NCBI GenBank assembly: GCA_014379045.1
Contig: JACMMK010000115.1
Coordinates: 1 to 9,624, forward strand
Direction of reading: 5' to 3'
Source of the DNA: Burkholderiales bacterium
GTDB taxonomy: Bacteria; Pseudomonadota; Gammaproteobacteria; Burkholderiales; CAIKXV01
DNA: 9,624 nucleotides
Shown here: positions 1-7,492 of the stretch, in pieces
Position numbering within the stretch: position 1 is the first letter of the stretch
Layout of the letters: every line of letters begins with the position of its first letter
Notes under the pieces: generated by a model
Databases searched by the model: none
Seen by the model: the letters and a program-made list of their open reading frames with translations, nothing else
What the model was told of the DNA's origin: nothing
Program-made: the position numbers and the translations under genes

Positions 1-395
1 CGCGCGCGCTCGCCGAGACCTTGCGCGAATCGTCGCGGGGTGGGGGCGACCCGCAGCGCGGTGCGTTTCGCTTGGCGGCGCTCGGCAAGATCGATCTGCA
101 TCTGCACGCCACCGCATCAGTGTTGCGCGAGGCTGCACACTGGATCGACGCTCACCCGCGCGAAGACGCGAGTCGGGTGGCGCTGCGCGCGCGGCTCGCC
201 GCCGAGGGTTGCGCCCGGCAGGTACTCGACGAAGCGGGACGCGCCCTGGGCGCGGTTGCCTTCTGTCGCGATGCACGTTTTGCCCGCACCGCGGCCGATT
301 TGCCGGTGTTCATCCGCCAGAGTCACGCGGAACGCGATTTCGCCAGCCTCGGTACCCAGGTTGCGGCGATGGCACAAACCCCGTGGGCGCTGTGA
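1..395 (+). CDS. Acyl-CoA dehydrogenase-like protein, C-terminal part (5' truncated by window edge)
   Basis: The frame read from base 3 is open from the left edge to a TGA at 393-395, giving about 130 C-terminal residues. TTG codons occur inside it, but the open frame up to the edge means the true start lies outside the window. The stretch CRDARFARTAADLPVFIRQ, followed by a SHAERD motif, is the C-terminal helix signature I associate with acyl-CoA dehydrogenase-like proteins encoded beside PIG-L deacetylases and NodS-like methyltransferases. This family uses FAD to oxidise acyl-CoA thioesters, but the catalytic part is not in view, so the substrate cannot be inferred. Its stop codon overlaps the start of the next gene by one base, which marks it as part of the same operon. 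Family assignment is from recognition of the C-terminal motif only and is fairly sure rather than certain. Confidence 0.7.
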   Translation, partial: RALAETLRESSRGGGDPQRGAFRLAALGKIDLHLHATASVLREAAHWIDAHPREDASRVALRARLAAEGCARQVLDEAGRALGAVAFCRDARFARTAADLPVFIRQSHAERDFASLGTQVAAMAQTPWAL

Positions 396-1144
396 TGCGC
401 AGCCGATTGATTCAGGACACGAGCACCCTCGAGCCCACCTGGCGCGAATGGCTCGCCGCACTGGCCCCGCCCACCCGAGCGTTGGACGCGTGGCTCGGCC
501 GCGACGACCGGCTCTTGATCATCGCGCCGCATCCGGACGACGAAGTCCTCGCCTGTGGCGGGCTGCTATTCGATCATCATGCGCGCGGTGGACGAAGTCT
601 GATCGTCGCGGTCACCGACGGTGAGGCGAGTCACGCCCCGTCCGCGCAGTGGGACGCAGTTGCGCTTGCCCATCGGCGCAACGTCGAGCGCCTCGCCGGC
701 TTGCGCGCACTGGGGCTCGACGCGCCGGACGTGGTACGACTCGGGCTACCCGACGGGCGCGCTGCCGACCCCCGGACGCGGCTGACCGAACGGCTGCTGG
801 CGCTGATGGCGCCAACCGATGTCGTCGTCGCCACTTGGCGTCTGGATGGTCACCCTGATCACGACGCCGCAGGAAGCGCCGCCGCGCAGGCGAGCGCGGT
901 TCATGGCTGCCGACTCATCGAGGCGCCGGTGTGGATGTGGCACTGGGCCGAACCGGACGATCCACGCATCCCGTGGCATCGCCTGCATGCGCTGGAACTC
1001 GGCGTGCCGGCAGTCGCACACAAGCGCGCGGCGCTGTCGGCGCATGTCACGCAGTTGACCGCGCGCGATGCCGGCCGGGGCCCGGTGCTCGATGGGGCCA
1101 TCATCGCCCGCGCGCTGCGGGGCGCCGAGTACTTTTTCGTCTAA
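395..1144 (+). CDS. PIG-L / LmbE-family zinc-dependent deacetylase
   Basis: A 249-residue protein. The zinc-binding signature APHPDDE is at residues 44-50, and the third metal-ligand region GHPDHDAAG is at 152-160. Together these are diagnostic of the PIG-L/LmbE/MshB superfamily, which removes N-acetyl groups from GlcNAc-type sugars or related amides. No signal peptide or membrane segment is seen, so it is probably cytoplasmic. I chose the ATG at 395 because it overlaps the upstream TGA by one base and the protein then begins about 40 residues before the Rossmann-like first strand (LLIIAPHPDDE). The open frame extends further upstream, but only over the preceding gene. Its neighbours, an acyl-CoA dehydrogenase-like protein and a NodS-like methyltransferase 14 bases downstream, suggest a small operon modifying a sugar-containing metabolite, lipid or glycan. 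The actual substrate is unknown. Confidence 0.88.
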   Translation: MRSRLIQDTSTLEPTWREWLAALAPPTRALDAWLGRDDRLLIIAPHPDDEVLACGGLLFDHHARGGRSLIVAVTDGEASHAPSAQWDAVALAHRRNVERLAGLRALGLDAPDVVRLGLPDGRAADPRTRLTERLLALMAPTDVVVATWRLDGHPDHDAAGSAAAQASAVHGCRLIEAPVWMWHWAEPDDPRIPWHRLHALELGVPAVAHKRAALSAHVTQLTARDAGRGPVLDGAIIARALRGAEYFFV

Positions 1145-1158
1145 ACCCGCGCATCACG

Positions 1159-1761
1159 ATGTCGCACCCGCCCGAGCACTTCGACGCGCTGTTCGCCGCG
1201 ACCGACGACCCCTGGTTGTTCAAGTCCCGCTGGTACGAAGCGCGCAAACGCGCGTTGACGCTCGCGTGTCTGCCGGCGCATCGCTACGCGGCCGCGTACG
1301 AGCCGGGTTGCGCAAACGGGGAACTGTCGGCGGCGCTGGCTGAACGCTGCGACCACCTGCTCGTGTCCGACGGATCGTCGCGTGCGGTTGCGCTCGCCCG
1401 TGCGCGCTTGGCCGACCTCCGCCATGTCGAAGTGCAACAGGCGTGGCTGCCCGAGGGCTGGCCGGGGCGGACCTTCGATCTGATCGTGATCAGTGAACTG
1501 GGTTACTTCCTGAGCCCATCGGCGCTGGACGTGTTCGCAACGCACGCGCGCGCATCGCTTCGTCGCGGCGGTACGATACTGGGATGTCACTGGCGCCGCG
1601 CGAGCGCGGACTGTGAGCTCGATGGCGATGCGGTGCATCGTCGAATGGGCGATCGATTCGCGCTGCCCCGGATCATCGAGGTGGTCGACGCGGACCTGCG
1701 GATCGAGGTCTGGTGCGACGACGCGCGCTCTGTTGCGCAGCGCGAGTTCATCGGGCCGTAG
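1159..1761 (+). CDS. NodS-like SAM-dependent methyltransferase
   Basis: A 200-residue class I SAM-dependent methyltransferase. The N-terminus carries DDPWLFKSRWYEARKR (residues 16-31), typical of NodS-type enzymes. SAM motif I is EPGCANGEL at 48-56, an acidic loop follows the second strand (SDGSS, 70-74), and the strand 4/5 region reads FDLIVISELGYFL (106-118) and then RRGGTILGCHW (135-145). NodS itself N-methylates a deacetylated glucosamine in Nod factor, and a deacetylase lies immediately upstream (14-base gap). By inference the two may act in sequence: deacetylate an amino sugar, then N-methylate the freed amine. There is no evidence of nodulation genes here, so a Nod-factor role is not implied. 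The ribosome binding site is weak and translation probably depends on coupling. This is the last gene of its operon; a 201-base spacer follows. Confidence 0.85.
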   Translation: MSHPPEHFDALFAATDDPWLFKSRWYEARKRALTLACLPAHRYAAAYEPGCANGELSAALAERCDHLLVSDGSSRAVALARARLADLRHVEVQQAWLPEGWPGRTFDLIVISELGYFLSPSALDVFATHARASLRRGGTILGCHWRRASADCELDGDAVHRRMGDRFALPRIIEVVDADLRIEVWCDDARSVAQREFIGP

Positions 1762-1830
1762 GCGCGTGCGGGGCCGTTAGGAAGAATCGTCAACGCAATC
1801 AGGCACACCGCGTGCGTCGGTTTGACTAAG

Positions 1831-1853
1831 GCGCTCCTTGTTTTCAAGGACGC
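1831..1853. other. Hairpin with TTTT loop in the spacer
   Basis: TCCTTG (1835-1840) pairs with CAAGGA (1845-1850) across a TTTT loop. The stem is extended by GCG/CGC (1831-1833 with 1851-1853) with one bulged C at 1834. No T-run follows on the + strand, so it is not a classical intrinsic terminator. It could be an RNA structure in the 5' leader of the downstream gene or simply a chance palindrome. Confidence 0.35.
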
Positions 1854-1921
1854 GTTGGTCTTCCTGCACGGGGGCCACACACGTGGTTACGACCTTTGCA
1901 GCAGCATCGTCACGCGCCAAG

Positions 1922-1936
1922 GGCACTGAATGTGCC
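1922..1936. repeat. Inverted repeat GGCAC-N5-GTGCC, possible operator
   Basis: Perfect 5-base arms (GGCAC at 1922-1926, GTGCC at 1932-1936) around TGAAT, 26 bases before the ATG at 1963. A weaker copy with the same GCAC-N5-GTGC architecture is at 1803-1815, and a related CCAC-N4-GTGG is at 1875-1886. The position suits a repressor or activator site, but arms this short can arise by chance in GC-rich DNA. Confidence 0.25.
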
Positions 1937-1962
1937 GACGGTTGCGAAGCAAAGGAATCGAC

Positions 1963-2508
1963 ATGTCCTCGGTCATCATTGAATCACCCGCCCGTGTCAA
2001 CGACGGTTACGCCGTAGATCAACATCAAGGAGAGGGGGACATTGCGTCGACCCTCATGCGCGCAGGCGAATTCGTCTTTCGTTACGGTCTTGCCGCGATT
2101 TTCCTGTGGATCGGCCTGCTGAAGTTCACTGCCTACGAGGCCAAGAATATCGAGCCTCTCGTTGCCAACAGCCCGATCTGGGCATCGGCCTATCAGGCAC
2201 TGGGTTTGCAAGGGCTGTCGAACATGATCGGTGTGATGGAGATCGCGATCGGCCTGCTGATAGTGGCGCGTTTTTTTGCGCCGAAGCTGGCGGTGATCGG
2301 TGGCGCAGGCGCGATCGTGACGTTTCTGGTCACGCTGAGCCTCATGCTGTCGACCCCGGGGGTGTGGGAGCCTGGTTACGGCTTTCCTTTTCCGTCTGCG
2401 CTCCCCGGACAGTTTCTGGCCAAGGATCTTGTGTTGCTCGGAGTGTCGATGTGGATAACGGGCGAAGCGTGGCGAGCGTCGAGACCGGCGGTCGTTCGCG
2501 CACGTTGA
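1963..2508 (+). CDS. DUF417 family membrane protein (RclC/YkgB-like)
   Basis: A 181-residue integral membrane protein with a polar N-terminal tail (residues 1-35) and about four hydrophobic segments (roughly 38-56, 86-103, 108-130, 150-166). Conserved DUF417 stretches are visible: FLWIGLLKFTAYEA (47-60), IEPLVANSP (63-71), LSTPGVWEP (129-137), and LPGQFLAKDLVLLG (147-160). The E. coli member RclC (YkgB) belongs to the RclR-controlled reactive-chlorine resistance operon; its biochemical activity is not settled. I chose the ATG at 1963 over an upstream frame-open codon because AAAGGA (1951-1956) sits seven bases before it. The gene ends 88 bases before the formate dehydrogenase gene on the same strand with no terminator visible between, so co-transcription is possible. 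Family assignment is firm; role here is inference. Confidence 0.85.
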   Translation: MSSVIIESPARVNDGYAVDQHQGEGDIASTLMRAGEFVFRYGLAAIFLWIGLLKFTAYEAKNIEPLVANSPIWASAYQALGLQGLSNMIGVMEIAIGLLIVARFFAPKLAVIGGAGAIVTFLVTLSLMLSTPGVWEPGYGFPFPSALPGQFLAKDLVLLGVSMWITGEAWRASRPAVVRAR

Positions 2509-2543
2509 GTCGAGCGTTCGGCCGACGGCTGCAACGAGGCGCG

Positions 2544-2597
2544 ATGTCTCCCACGCGCGCGTTGCGGCCGGGCCGGGAGTTGAAGAAAGGCGAGTAA
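2544..2597 (+). CDS. Possible 17-codon leader peptide coupled to fdnG
   Basis: An ATG at 2544 opens a 17-residue basic frame (MSPTRALRPGRELKKGE) whose TAA overlaps the fdnG ATG as TAATG. A purine-rich GAGG lies a few bases upstream of its ATG. It could translationally couple or gate fdnG, but it is the tail of a longer out-of-frame shadow running through the DUF417 gene and may be chance. fdnG also has its own good ribosome binding site, so coupling is not required. Confidence 0.2.
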   Translation: MSPTRALRPGRELKKGE

Positions 2598-5500
2598 TGT
2601 CGCTAACCCGACGTGAGTTCCTGCAAGCGACGCTCGCCGGTGGCGGCACGGCGCTCGGTTCCCTGATAGGTCTGGGCGTCAGCCTCGCACCGGCGATCGC
2701 GCGCGCGCAGACGCTGCGCATCGCGAACGCGCGGGTGACGCCGAGCGTGTGTCCTTATTGCTCGGTCGGGTGTGCCACGCTCGTGCACACGATCGGTGGC
2801 GAGATCGTCAACATCGAAGGCGATCCGCGCAGCCCGTTGAGCGAAGGCACGCTCTGTCCGAAGGGCGCTGCGATCTATCAGCTGCACAAGAATCCGAACC
2901 GCGCGACCCGGGTGCTGCATCGCGCGCCGGGCGCGGCCACATGGAAAGAGGTCGATGCCGAGTGGGCACTCGATCGGGTCGCGGCGCTGTTCAAGAAGAC
3001 GCGCGACGAATCGTTCGTCGAACGCTTCGCCGATGGCACTGTCGCCAATCACACCACGGCGATCTTTTCTCTCGGCGGGGCGATCCTGGACAACGAGTGG
3101 AACCATCTGCAGCAGAAGTTGATGCGCGGACTCGGCGTGGTGGCGATCGAGAATCAGGCGCGGATATGACACAGCTCCTCGGTCCCCGGTCTGGGGACCC
3201 GGCTGGGCCGAGGCGCTGCCACCAACTATCCGCGTAGCCTGGAAGACTCGGATTGCATCGTCATCCAGGGGTCGAACATGGCGGAGTGTCATCCGGTCGC
3301 GTTTCGCTGGGTGATGAAGGCGAAGTTGAAGGGCGCGAAGATCATTCATGCCGATCCGCGCTTCACCCGGACCACCGCGATGGCGGACGTCTACGCGCCA
3401 CTGCGCGCGGGCAGCGACATCGCGTTTCTCGGCGGCCTGATCCGTTACGTGCTGCATGACGAGCGATGGAAGTCCGATTCGTTCTTCCAGGACTACCTGG
3501 TCAACTACACGAACGCGTCGACGCTCGTCGACCCGGGGTTCCAGGACACCGAAGACCTCGACGGCGAGTTCTCCGGTCTGATGGACTACACCGGCGGCAA
3601 GCCGGAATGGCCGTTGAACGGTTTCATCGGCGAGTACGAACGCGCGTCATGGGGTTATCAGCGTGAGGGCACGGCGCCGGGCAAGCCCGCGTCGGGGGAC
3701 ACGACGACCGCGTTCGACGCGCTCATTCGCGGCCTGAGCCAGTCGCCCGTGCGCAAGGATCCGACACTCGAGGATCCGCGTTGCGTTTTCCAGATTGTCA
3801 AGCGCCATTTCGACCGCTATACGCCCGCAATGGTGGCGGACGTCACCGGATGTGCGGTCGACACTTTCGTCAAGGTTGCCCAGACAGTGCTTTCCAACAG
3901 CGGGCGCGACCGGACGACCGCCTGGGCCTACGCGGTCGGCTGGACGCAGCATACGTACGGGCCGCAGATGATCGGCTGCTGTGCGCTGCTGCAACTGCTG
4001 CTCGGCAATATCGGCCGACCCGGTGGCGGCGTGATCGCGTTGCGTGGTCATGTATCGATTCAGGGGTCGACCGACATCCCGACGCTGTATGACAACATCC
4101 ACGGCTACATGGTCGCCCCGTCGACGCTCAAGTCGCATGCGACGCTGCGCGATTATCTGAAGGCCGAGGCAAAGCCCACCGGTGCATGGTCCGACATGCC
4201 GAAGTTCATGGTCTCGTATCTCAAGTCGATGTACGGGGACGCGGCCACGGCCGCGAATGACTTCGGATACGGATGGCACCCGCGCATCGCCGGCGACCAT
4301 TCGCACCTGCCGATGTTCGTCGCGATGGCCGAGGGTCGGGTCAAGGGAATGATCTGCGTCGGACAGAATCCCGCGACCTCGGTGAACGCGAGCCTCGAGC
4401 GGACCGGGCTGCGCAAGCTCGAATGGCTGGTAGTCAAGGACAACTTCCTGACCGAGACGGCGACCTATTGGAACCGTGCGCCGGAGATCGCGAACGGGTC
4501 GATCGCGCCCGCCGATATCGCGACCGAAGTGTTCTTCTTTCCATCGGCGCAGGTCGCCGAGACCGAAGGCAGCTTCACCAATACGCAGCGCCTGCTGCAA
4601 TGGCACTTCAAGGCCGCGCAGCCGCCCGCCGATTGTCGCTCCGACCTGTGGTTCACCTATCAGCTCGGGGTGCGGCTCAAACGCCTCTATGCAGGCAGCA
4701 CCGAAACGCGCGACGAAGGCTTCCAGCGACTGACCTGGAACTTCGACCCGGACGACCCCGCGACGGCGGTCGTGGGCGAGCCCGATCCACGCAAGCTGTT
4801 GCGCGAGATCAACGGCTATCACAGCGCATCGCCGTTGCGACATCTCGAGGCCGCGAGCGAGTTGAGGGACGATGGATCGACGACCTGCGCGTCGTGGATC
4901 TACTGCGGCGTCTTTCCGGCGCCCGATCGAAACCTCGCGGCACGCAAGACCCCGGATCAAAAGGGCGTGACCGGTGCCCATCTGGAATGGGGCTGGGCGT
5001 GGCCGGCGAACCGACGCGTGCTCTACAACCGCGCGTCGGCCGATCTGCAAGGCAAACCGTGGAGCGAGCGCAAGCGATGGGTATGGTGGGACGGGGGCAA
5101 GTGGGCAGGGCACGACGTCCCGGACTTTCCGCGGCACAAGTCGCCCGATGCACCCGCCGATCCACGCGCGAGCGGCACCGATGCGTTGTCCGGCAGCAGT
5201 CCCTTCACGCTCAAGGCCGACGGCGTCGGCTGGCTCTTCGTGCCCGAAGGTCTCGTCGATGGTCCGCTCCCCACGCATTACGAGCCCGCCGAGTCTCCGG
5301 TGCGCAATCCGCTGTATGCGAGGCAGACGAGTCCGGTGCTCAAGTACTGGAAGCGCGAAGACAATCTGCTGGCGGCACCCGGGGATCCACGCTTCCCGCA
5401 TGTGATCACCACCTATCGGCTCACCGAGCACTATGTGGGCGGCGGCATGAGTCGATGGAGCCCGTGGCTGAGCGCGCTGCAGCCCGAGCTGTTCATCGAG

Positions 5501-5782
5501 ATGAGCCCTGAACTCGCCGACGCGCACGGCATCGTGAACACCGGTTGGGTGCGTATCTCGACACCCCGCGGCAGCATCCGTGCAAAGGCACTGGTGACGC
5601 GCCGGCTGCGCCCGTTCCGGATTGCGGGCAAGGTCGTGCATCAAGTCGGGATGCCGTGGCATTGGGGGTGGGAAGGGGTCGTCACCGGCGATGTGGTCAA
5701 CAACCTCACGGCGCTGGTGGGCGACCCGAACGTGAGCATCCACGAAGCCAAGGCATTCGTGTGTAACGTGGAGAAGGGCTGA
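2597..5782 (+). CDS. fdnG: Formate dehydrogenase catalytic (alpha) subunit, selenoprotein, Tat-exported; TGA at 3167-3169 = Sec
   Basis: A single 1061-residue reading frame with an in-frame TGA read as selenocysteine-191. It oxidises formate to CO2 at a bis-molybdopterin Mo (or W) centre in the periplasm. In order: a twin-arginine signal (TRREFLQ, residues 4-10, hydrophobic core, ARA-Q cleavage near 38), a [4Fe-4S] site with C52, C55, C59 and C87, then ENQARI-Sec-His at 185-192, matching the FDH-N active site. The frame continues uninterrupted as HSSSVPGLGTRLGRGAATN and MAECHP, so there is no second gene start near 3278. The MGD-binding and C-terminal molydopterin dinucleotide-binding regions are present (for example GRPGGG near 473, TTYRLTEHYVGG near 938). 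Length is close to E. coli FdnG (1015). The ribosome binding site AAAGG lies six bases before the ATG, and the stop overlaps the next ATG (ATGA). Whether the enzyme favours Mo or W cannot be told. Confidence 0.96.
3167..3213 (+). promoter_or_regulatory. Bacterial SECIS element of fdnG
   Basis: Starting at the Sec TGA, GGTCCCC (3181-3187) pairs perfectly with GGGGACC (3193-3199) around the apical loop GGTCT (3188-3192). The loop lies at positions 22-26 counted from the T of TGA, the same spacing as I recall for E. coli fdhF, and CGGT at 14-17 also matches that element, including the U at position 17 that is bulged there. Further pairing of CCTC (3177-3180) with GAGG (3210-3213) is possible. 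SelB loaded with Sec-tRNA should bind this loop and direct Sec insertion. Confidence 0.93.
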
Positions 5783-6579
5783 TGGCCGAGCCGATGGGGT
5801 TCTTCACCGACACCTCGGTGTGCATCGGCTGCAAGGCGTGCGAAACCGCGTGCAAGGCCTGGAACCAGTTGCCGGCGAAGGAAGGAGGCCATCCGCCGAT
5901 GTCGGGGGACAGCTACGACAATACCGTCCGGCTGAGCGGCGAAGACTGGCGCCACGTGAAGTTCATCGAGCAGTTCAGCGAAGATCGCAGTGCGGGTCGC
6001 TGGCTGATGATGAGCGACGTGTGCAAGCACTGCGTCAACGCCCCGTGTCTCGAAGTGTGCCCGACGGGTGCCATCATTCGCACGGAATTCGACACGGTGG
6101 TGATCCAGACCGATGCGTGCAACGGCTGCCGGCTGTGCATCACCGCGTGTCCCTTCGGCGTCATCGATGTCAACCCGGTTTCCAAGACCGCGGAGAAGTG
6201 CACGCTGTGCTACGACCGTCTGCAGGTCGGGATGCAGCCGGCCTGCGCGCAGGCGTGTCCGACCGCGTCGATCCAGTTCGGTCCGATCGCGCAGTTGAAA
6301 GCGACCGCGACGGCGCGCCTCAGTCAGCTGCAGGCGCAGGGTGAGAAGCAGGCGAGCCTGTACGGCGCCGACGACAAGATGCTTGGCGGCCTCAATTCGT
6401 TCTATCTGCTGCTCGACGAACCCGGGGTCTACGGCCTGCCCGTGGATCCCAAAATGCCGACGCGCAACCTGTTCTGGGGCAGTGTGTCGTCCGTTGCCGC
6501 CGCGGTCGTGCTGGGCGTGGTCGGGCTCTTCGGCTTTCGCGAGCGCCGGGCGGTCGATGAAAGCGATGCCGATGCCTGA
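5782..6579 (+). CDS. fdnH: Formate dehydrogenase iron-sulfur (beta) subunit, four [4Fe-4S] clusters
   Basis: A 265-residue electron-transfer subunit. Four cysteine clusters are visible: C14/C17/C20/C24, C81/C84/C89/C93, C113/C116/C119/C123, and C140/C143/C155/C159, the ferredoxin-like arrangement of FDH-N beta and related DMSO-reductase-family partners. A single hydrophobic segment at about 231-252 followed by arginines fits the C-terminal anchor of FdnH-type subunits. It has no signal peptide of its own, as expected if it is exported in complex with the Tat-tagged catalytic subunit. The ATG overlaps the alpha stop (ATGA) and GGAGAAGGG lies just upstream, so translation is coupled and efficient. 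It passes electrons from the molybdenum subunit to the membrane subunit encoded next. It is somewhat shorter than E. coli FdnH (294), so the symbol is by analogy. Confidence 0.93.
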   Translation: MAEPMGFFTDTSVCIGCKACETACKAWNQLPAKEGGHPPMSGDSYDNTVRLSGEDWRHVKFIEQFSEDRSAGRWLMMSDVCKHCVNAPCLEVCPTGAIIRTEFDTVVIQTDACNGCRLCITACPFGVIDVNPVSKTAEKCTLCYDRLQVGMQPACAQACPTASIQFGPIAQLKATATARLSQLQAQGEKQASLYGADDKMLGGLNSFYLLLDEPGVYGLPVDPKMPTRNLFWGSVSSVAAAVVLGVVGLFGFRERRAVDESDADA

Positions 6580-7492
6580 TACGTTCTTCACCGCTTCGCC
6601 GCACTGGGGCTGGCTGATCGTTTTCTACTTCTTCATCGGCGGGATCGCCGGCGCGGCGTTCTTTCTCTCCGCGCTGCTTCATCTGTTCGGGCGCGCTGCC
6701 GACCGCCCGGTGGTGCGTACCGGTTACCTCGTTGCACTGAGTGGCGTGATCGTCAGCGCGATCCTGCTGGTCGTCGACCTGTCCCGGCCACTGCGTTTCT
6801 GGCACATGCTGATCCAGTCCAATACCGGCTGGCCGATGTTCAAGGCGTGGTCGCCGATGTCGGTCGGCTCGTGGGCGTTCGCGCTGTTCGGTGTGTTCAC
6901 TGCCCTCGCCGCGCTCGGCGCCTGGGCAGAAATCCGCGCGCCGGCGTCGCCGCTACGCCGACTCGCGAACGGTTTGCCGGGAAAGGCGATCGCAGTGCTC
7001 GGCGGCAGCTCCGGTGTGTTCGTGGCGGGCTATACGGGCGTGATGCTGTCGGTCACCAACCGGCCGCTCTGGGGCGATTCATCGGTGTTGGGAGGACTCT
7101 TCCTGAGTTCCGCTGCATCGGGCGCCGCGGCGGTCCTGGTGCTCGCGACGACGTGGCGGGGGCGCCGCGATGCGACCAGCCTCGAGTGGCTGCAACGCGT
7201 CGATCGCGGCGCACTGATGCTGAAAGGTGTTCTTCTGGTGGCCGTCGTAGTGTCGTTGGGCGCCGCGGCGCAGGTGCTCGTGGGCATCTGGGGCGTGGCA
7301 TTGGCCGCAGTGCTGATCGGAGGTGTACTCGTGCCGCTGCTCATGCGTCGCGGCAGGTGGTCGATTCCGGAGCGTCCAATGATGGTCGCCTCGGCGCTGC
7401 TCGTGCTGGCCGGGGGCTTTCTCCTGCGTGTGGTCGTCATCTTCAGTTCGGAGAGCGTCTACGTGATGGGCGCGGGCGTGCACGGGCCATGA
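6572..7492 (+). CDS. NrfD/PsrC-type membrane subunit of the formate dehydrogenase
   Basis: A 306-residue polytopic protein with about eight hydrophobic segments (roughly 13-40, 51-70, 98-118, 139-162, 172-193, 215-234, 238-258, 268-291). Family landmarks include FFTASPHWGWLIVFYFFIGG at 5-24, DLSRPLRFWHML at 69-80 and the SPMSVGSW stretch near 94-101. NrfD/PsrC proteins are quinone-reactive membrane partners that carry no heme, unlike the diheme cytochrome b (FdnI) of E. coli FDH-N. Here it should take electrons from the iron-sulfur subunit and reduce quinone (inference). Start choice is uncertain: ATGs at 6557, 6566 and 6572 all lie in frame and overlap the beta gene, none with a good ribosome binding site. 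I prefer 6572 because MPDTFFTASPHWGW matches the usual family N-terminus. The stop overlaps the next ATG. Confidence 0.9.
   Translation: MPDTFFTASPHWGWLIVFYFFIGGIAGAAFFLSALLHLFGRAADRPVVRTGYLVALSGVIVSAILLVVDLSRPLRFWHMLIQSNTGWPMFKAWSPMSVGSWAFALFGVFTALAALGAWAEIRAPASPLRRLANGLPGKAIAVLGGSSGVFVAGYTGVMLSVTNRPLWGDSSVLGGLFLSSAASGAAAVLVLATTWRGRRDATSLEWLQRVDRGALMLKGVLLVAVVVSLGAAAQVLVGIWGVALAAVLIGGVLVPLLMRRGRWSIPERPMMVASALLVLAGGFLLRVVVIFSSESVYVMGAGVHGP

Larger units (their letters stand above)
1762..1962. other. Non-coding spacer, likely promoter region of the DUF417 gene and perhaps the fdh operon
   Basis: These 201 bases carry no plausible gene on either strand. They hold a hairpin (1831-1853), three short inverted repeats with GCAC/GTGC-like arms (1803-1815, 1875-1886, 1922-1936), and a TTGACT that resembles a -35 box (1822-1827) but has no good -10 at the right distance. 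No FNR/ANR box (TTGAT-N4-ATCAA) and no correctly spaced sigma-54 site is present. No uridine-rich intrinsic terminator follows the methyltransferase gene. The likely function, by position, is to hold the promoter for the following membrane protein gene. Confidence 0.5.

Noticed and set aside
1780..1864. Possible selC (tRNA-Sec): segment starts GGAAGA and ends TCTTCC, about 85 bases, close to the fdh operon
   Set aside because: Only the outer 6 bp match. There is no GGTTCGA-type T-loop, no anticodon stem-loop with TCA in the right place, and no long variable arm, so it is not a recognisable tRNA-Sec.
1884..1900. Sigma-54-like TGG...TTTGCA in the spacer before the DUF417 gene
   Set aside because: GG and GC are 11 bases apart rather than the required 10, and the -24 element is poor (TGGTTA).
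3647..5743. 698-codon open frame on the - strand
   Set aside because: It lies wholly antisense to the well-supported fdnG gene, has no recognisable domain, and is Arg-rich as expected for a shadow frame in GC-rich DNA.
3278..5782. Separate formate dehydrogenase gene starting at ATG 3278
   Set aside because: The frame continues upstream to the Sec TGA with conserved FDH sequence, so this ATG is an internal Met (residue 228).
5641..6591. 316-codon - strand frame over the beta subunit gene
   Set aside because: Antisense to the four-cluster iron-sulfur gene; no independent protein signature.
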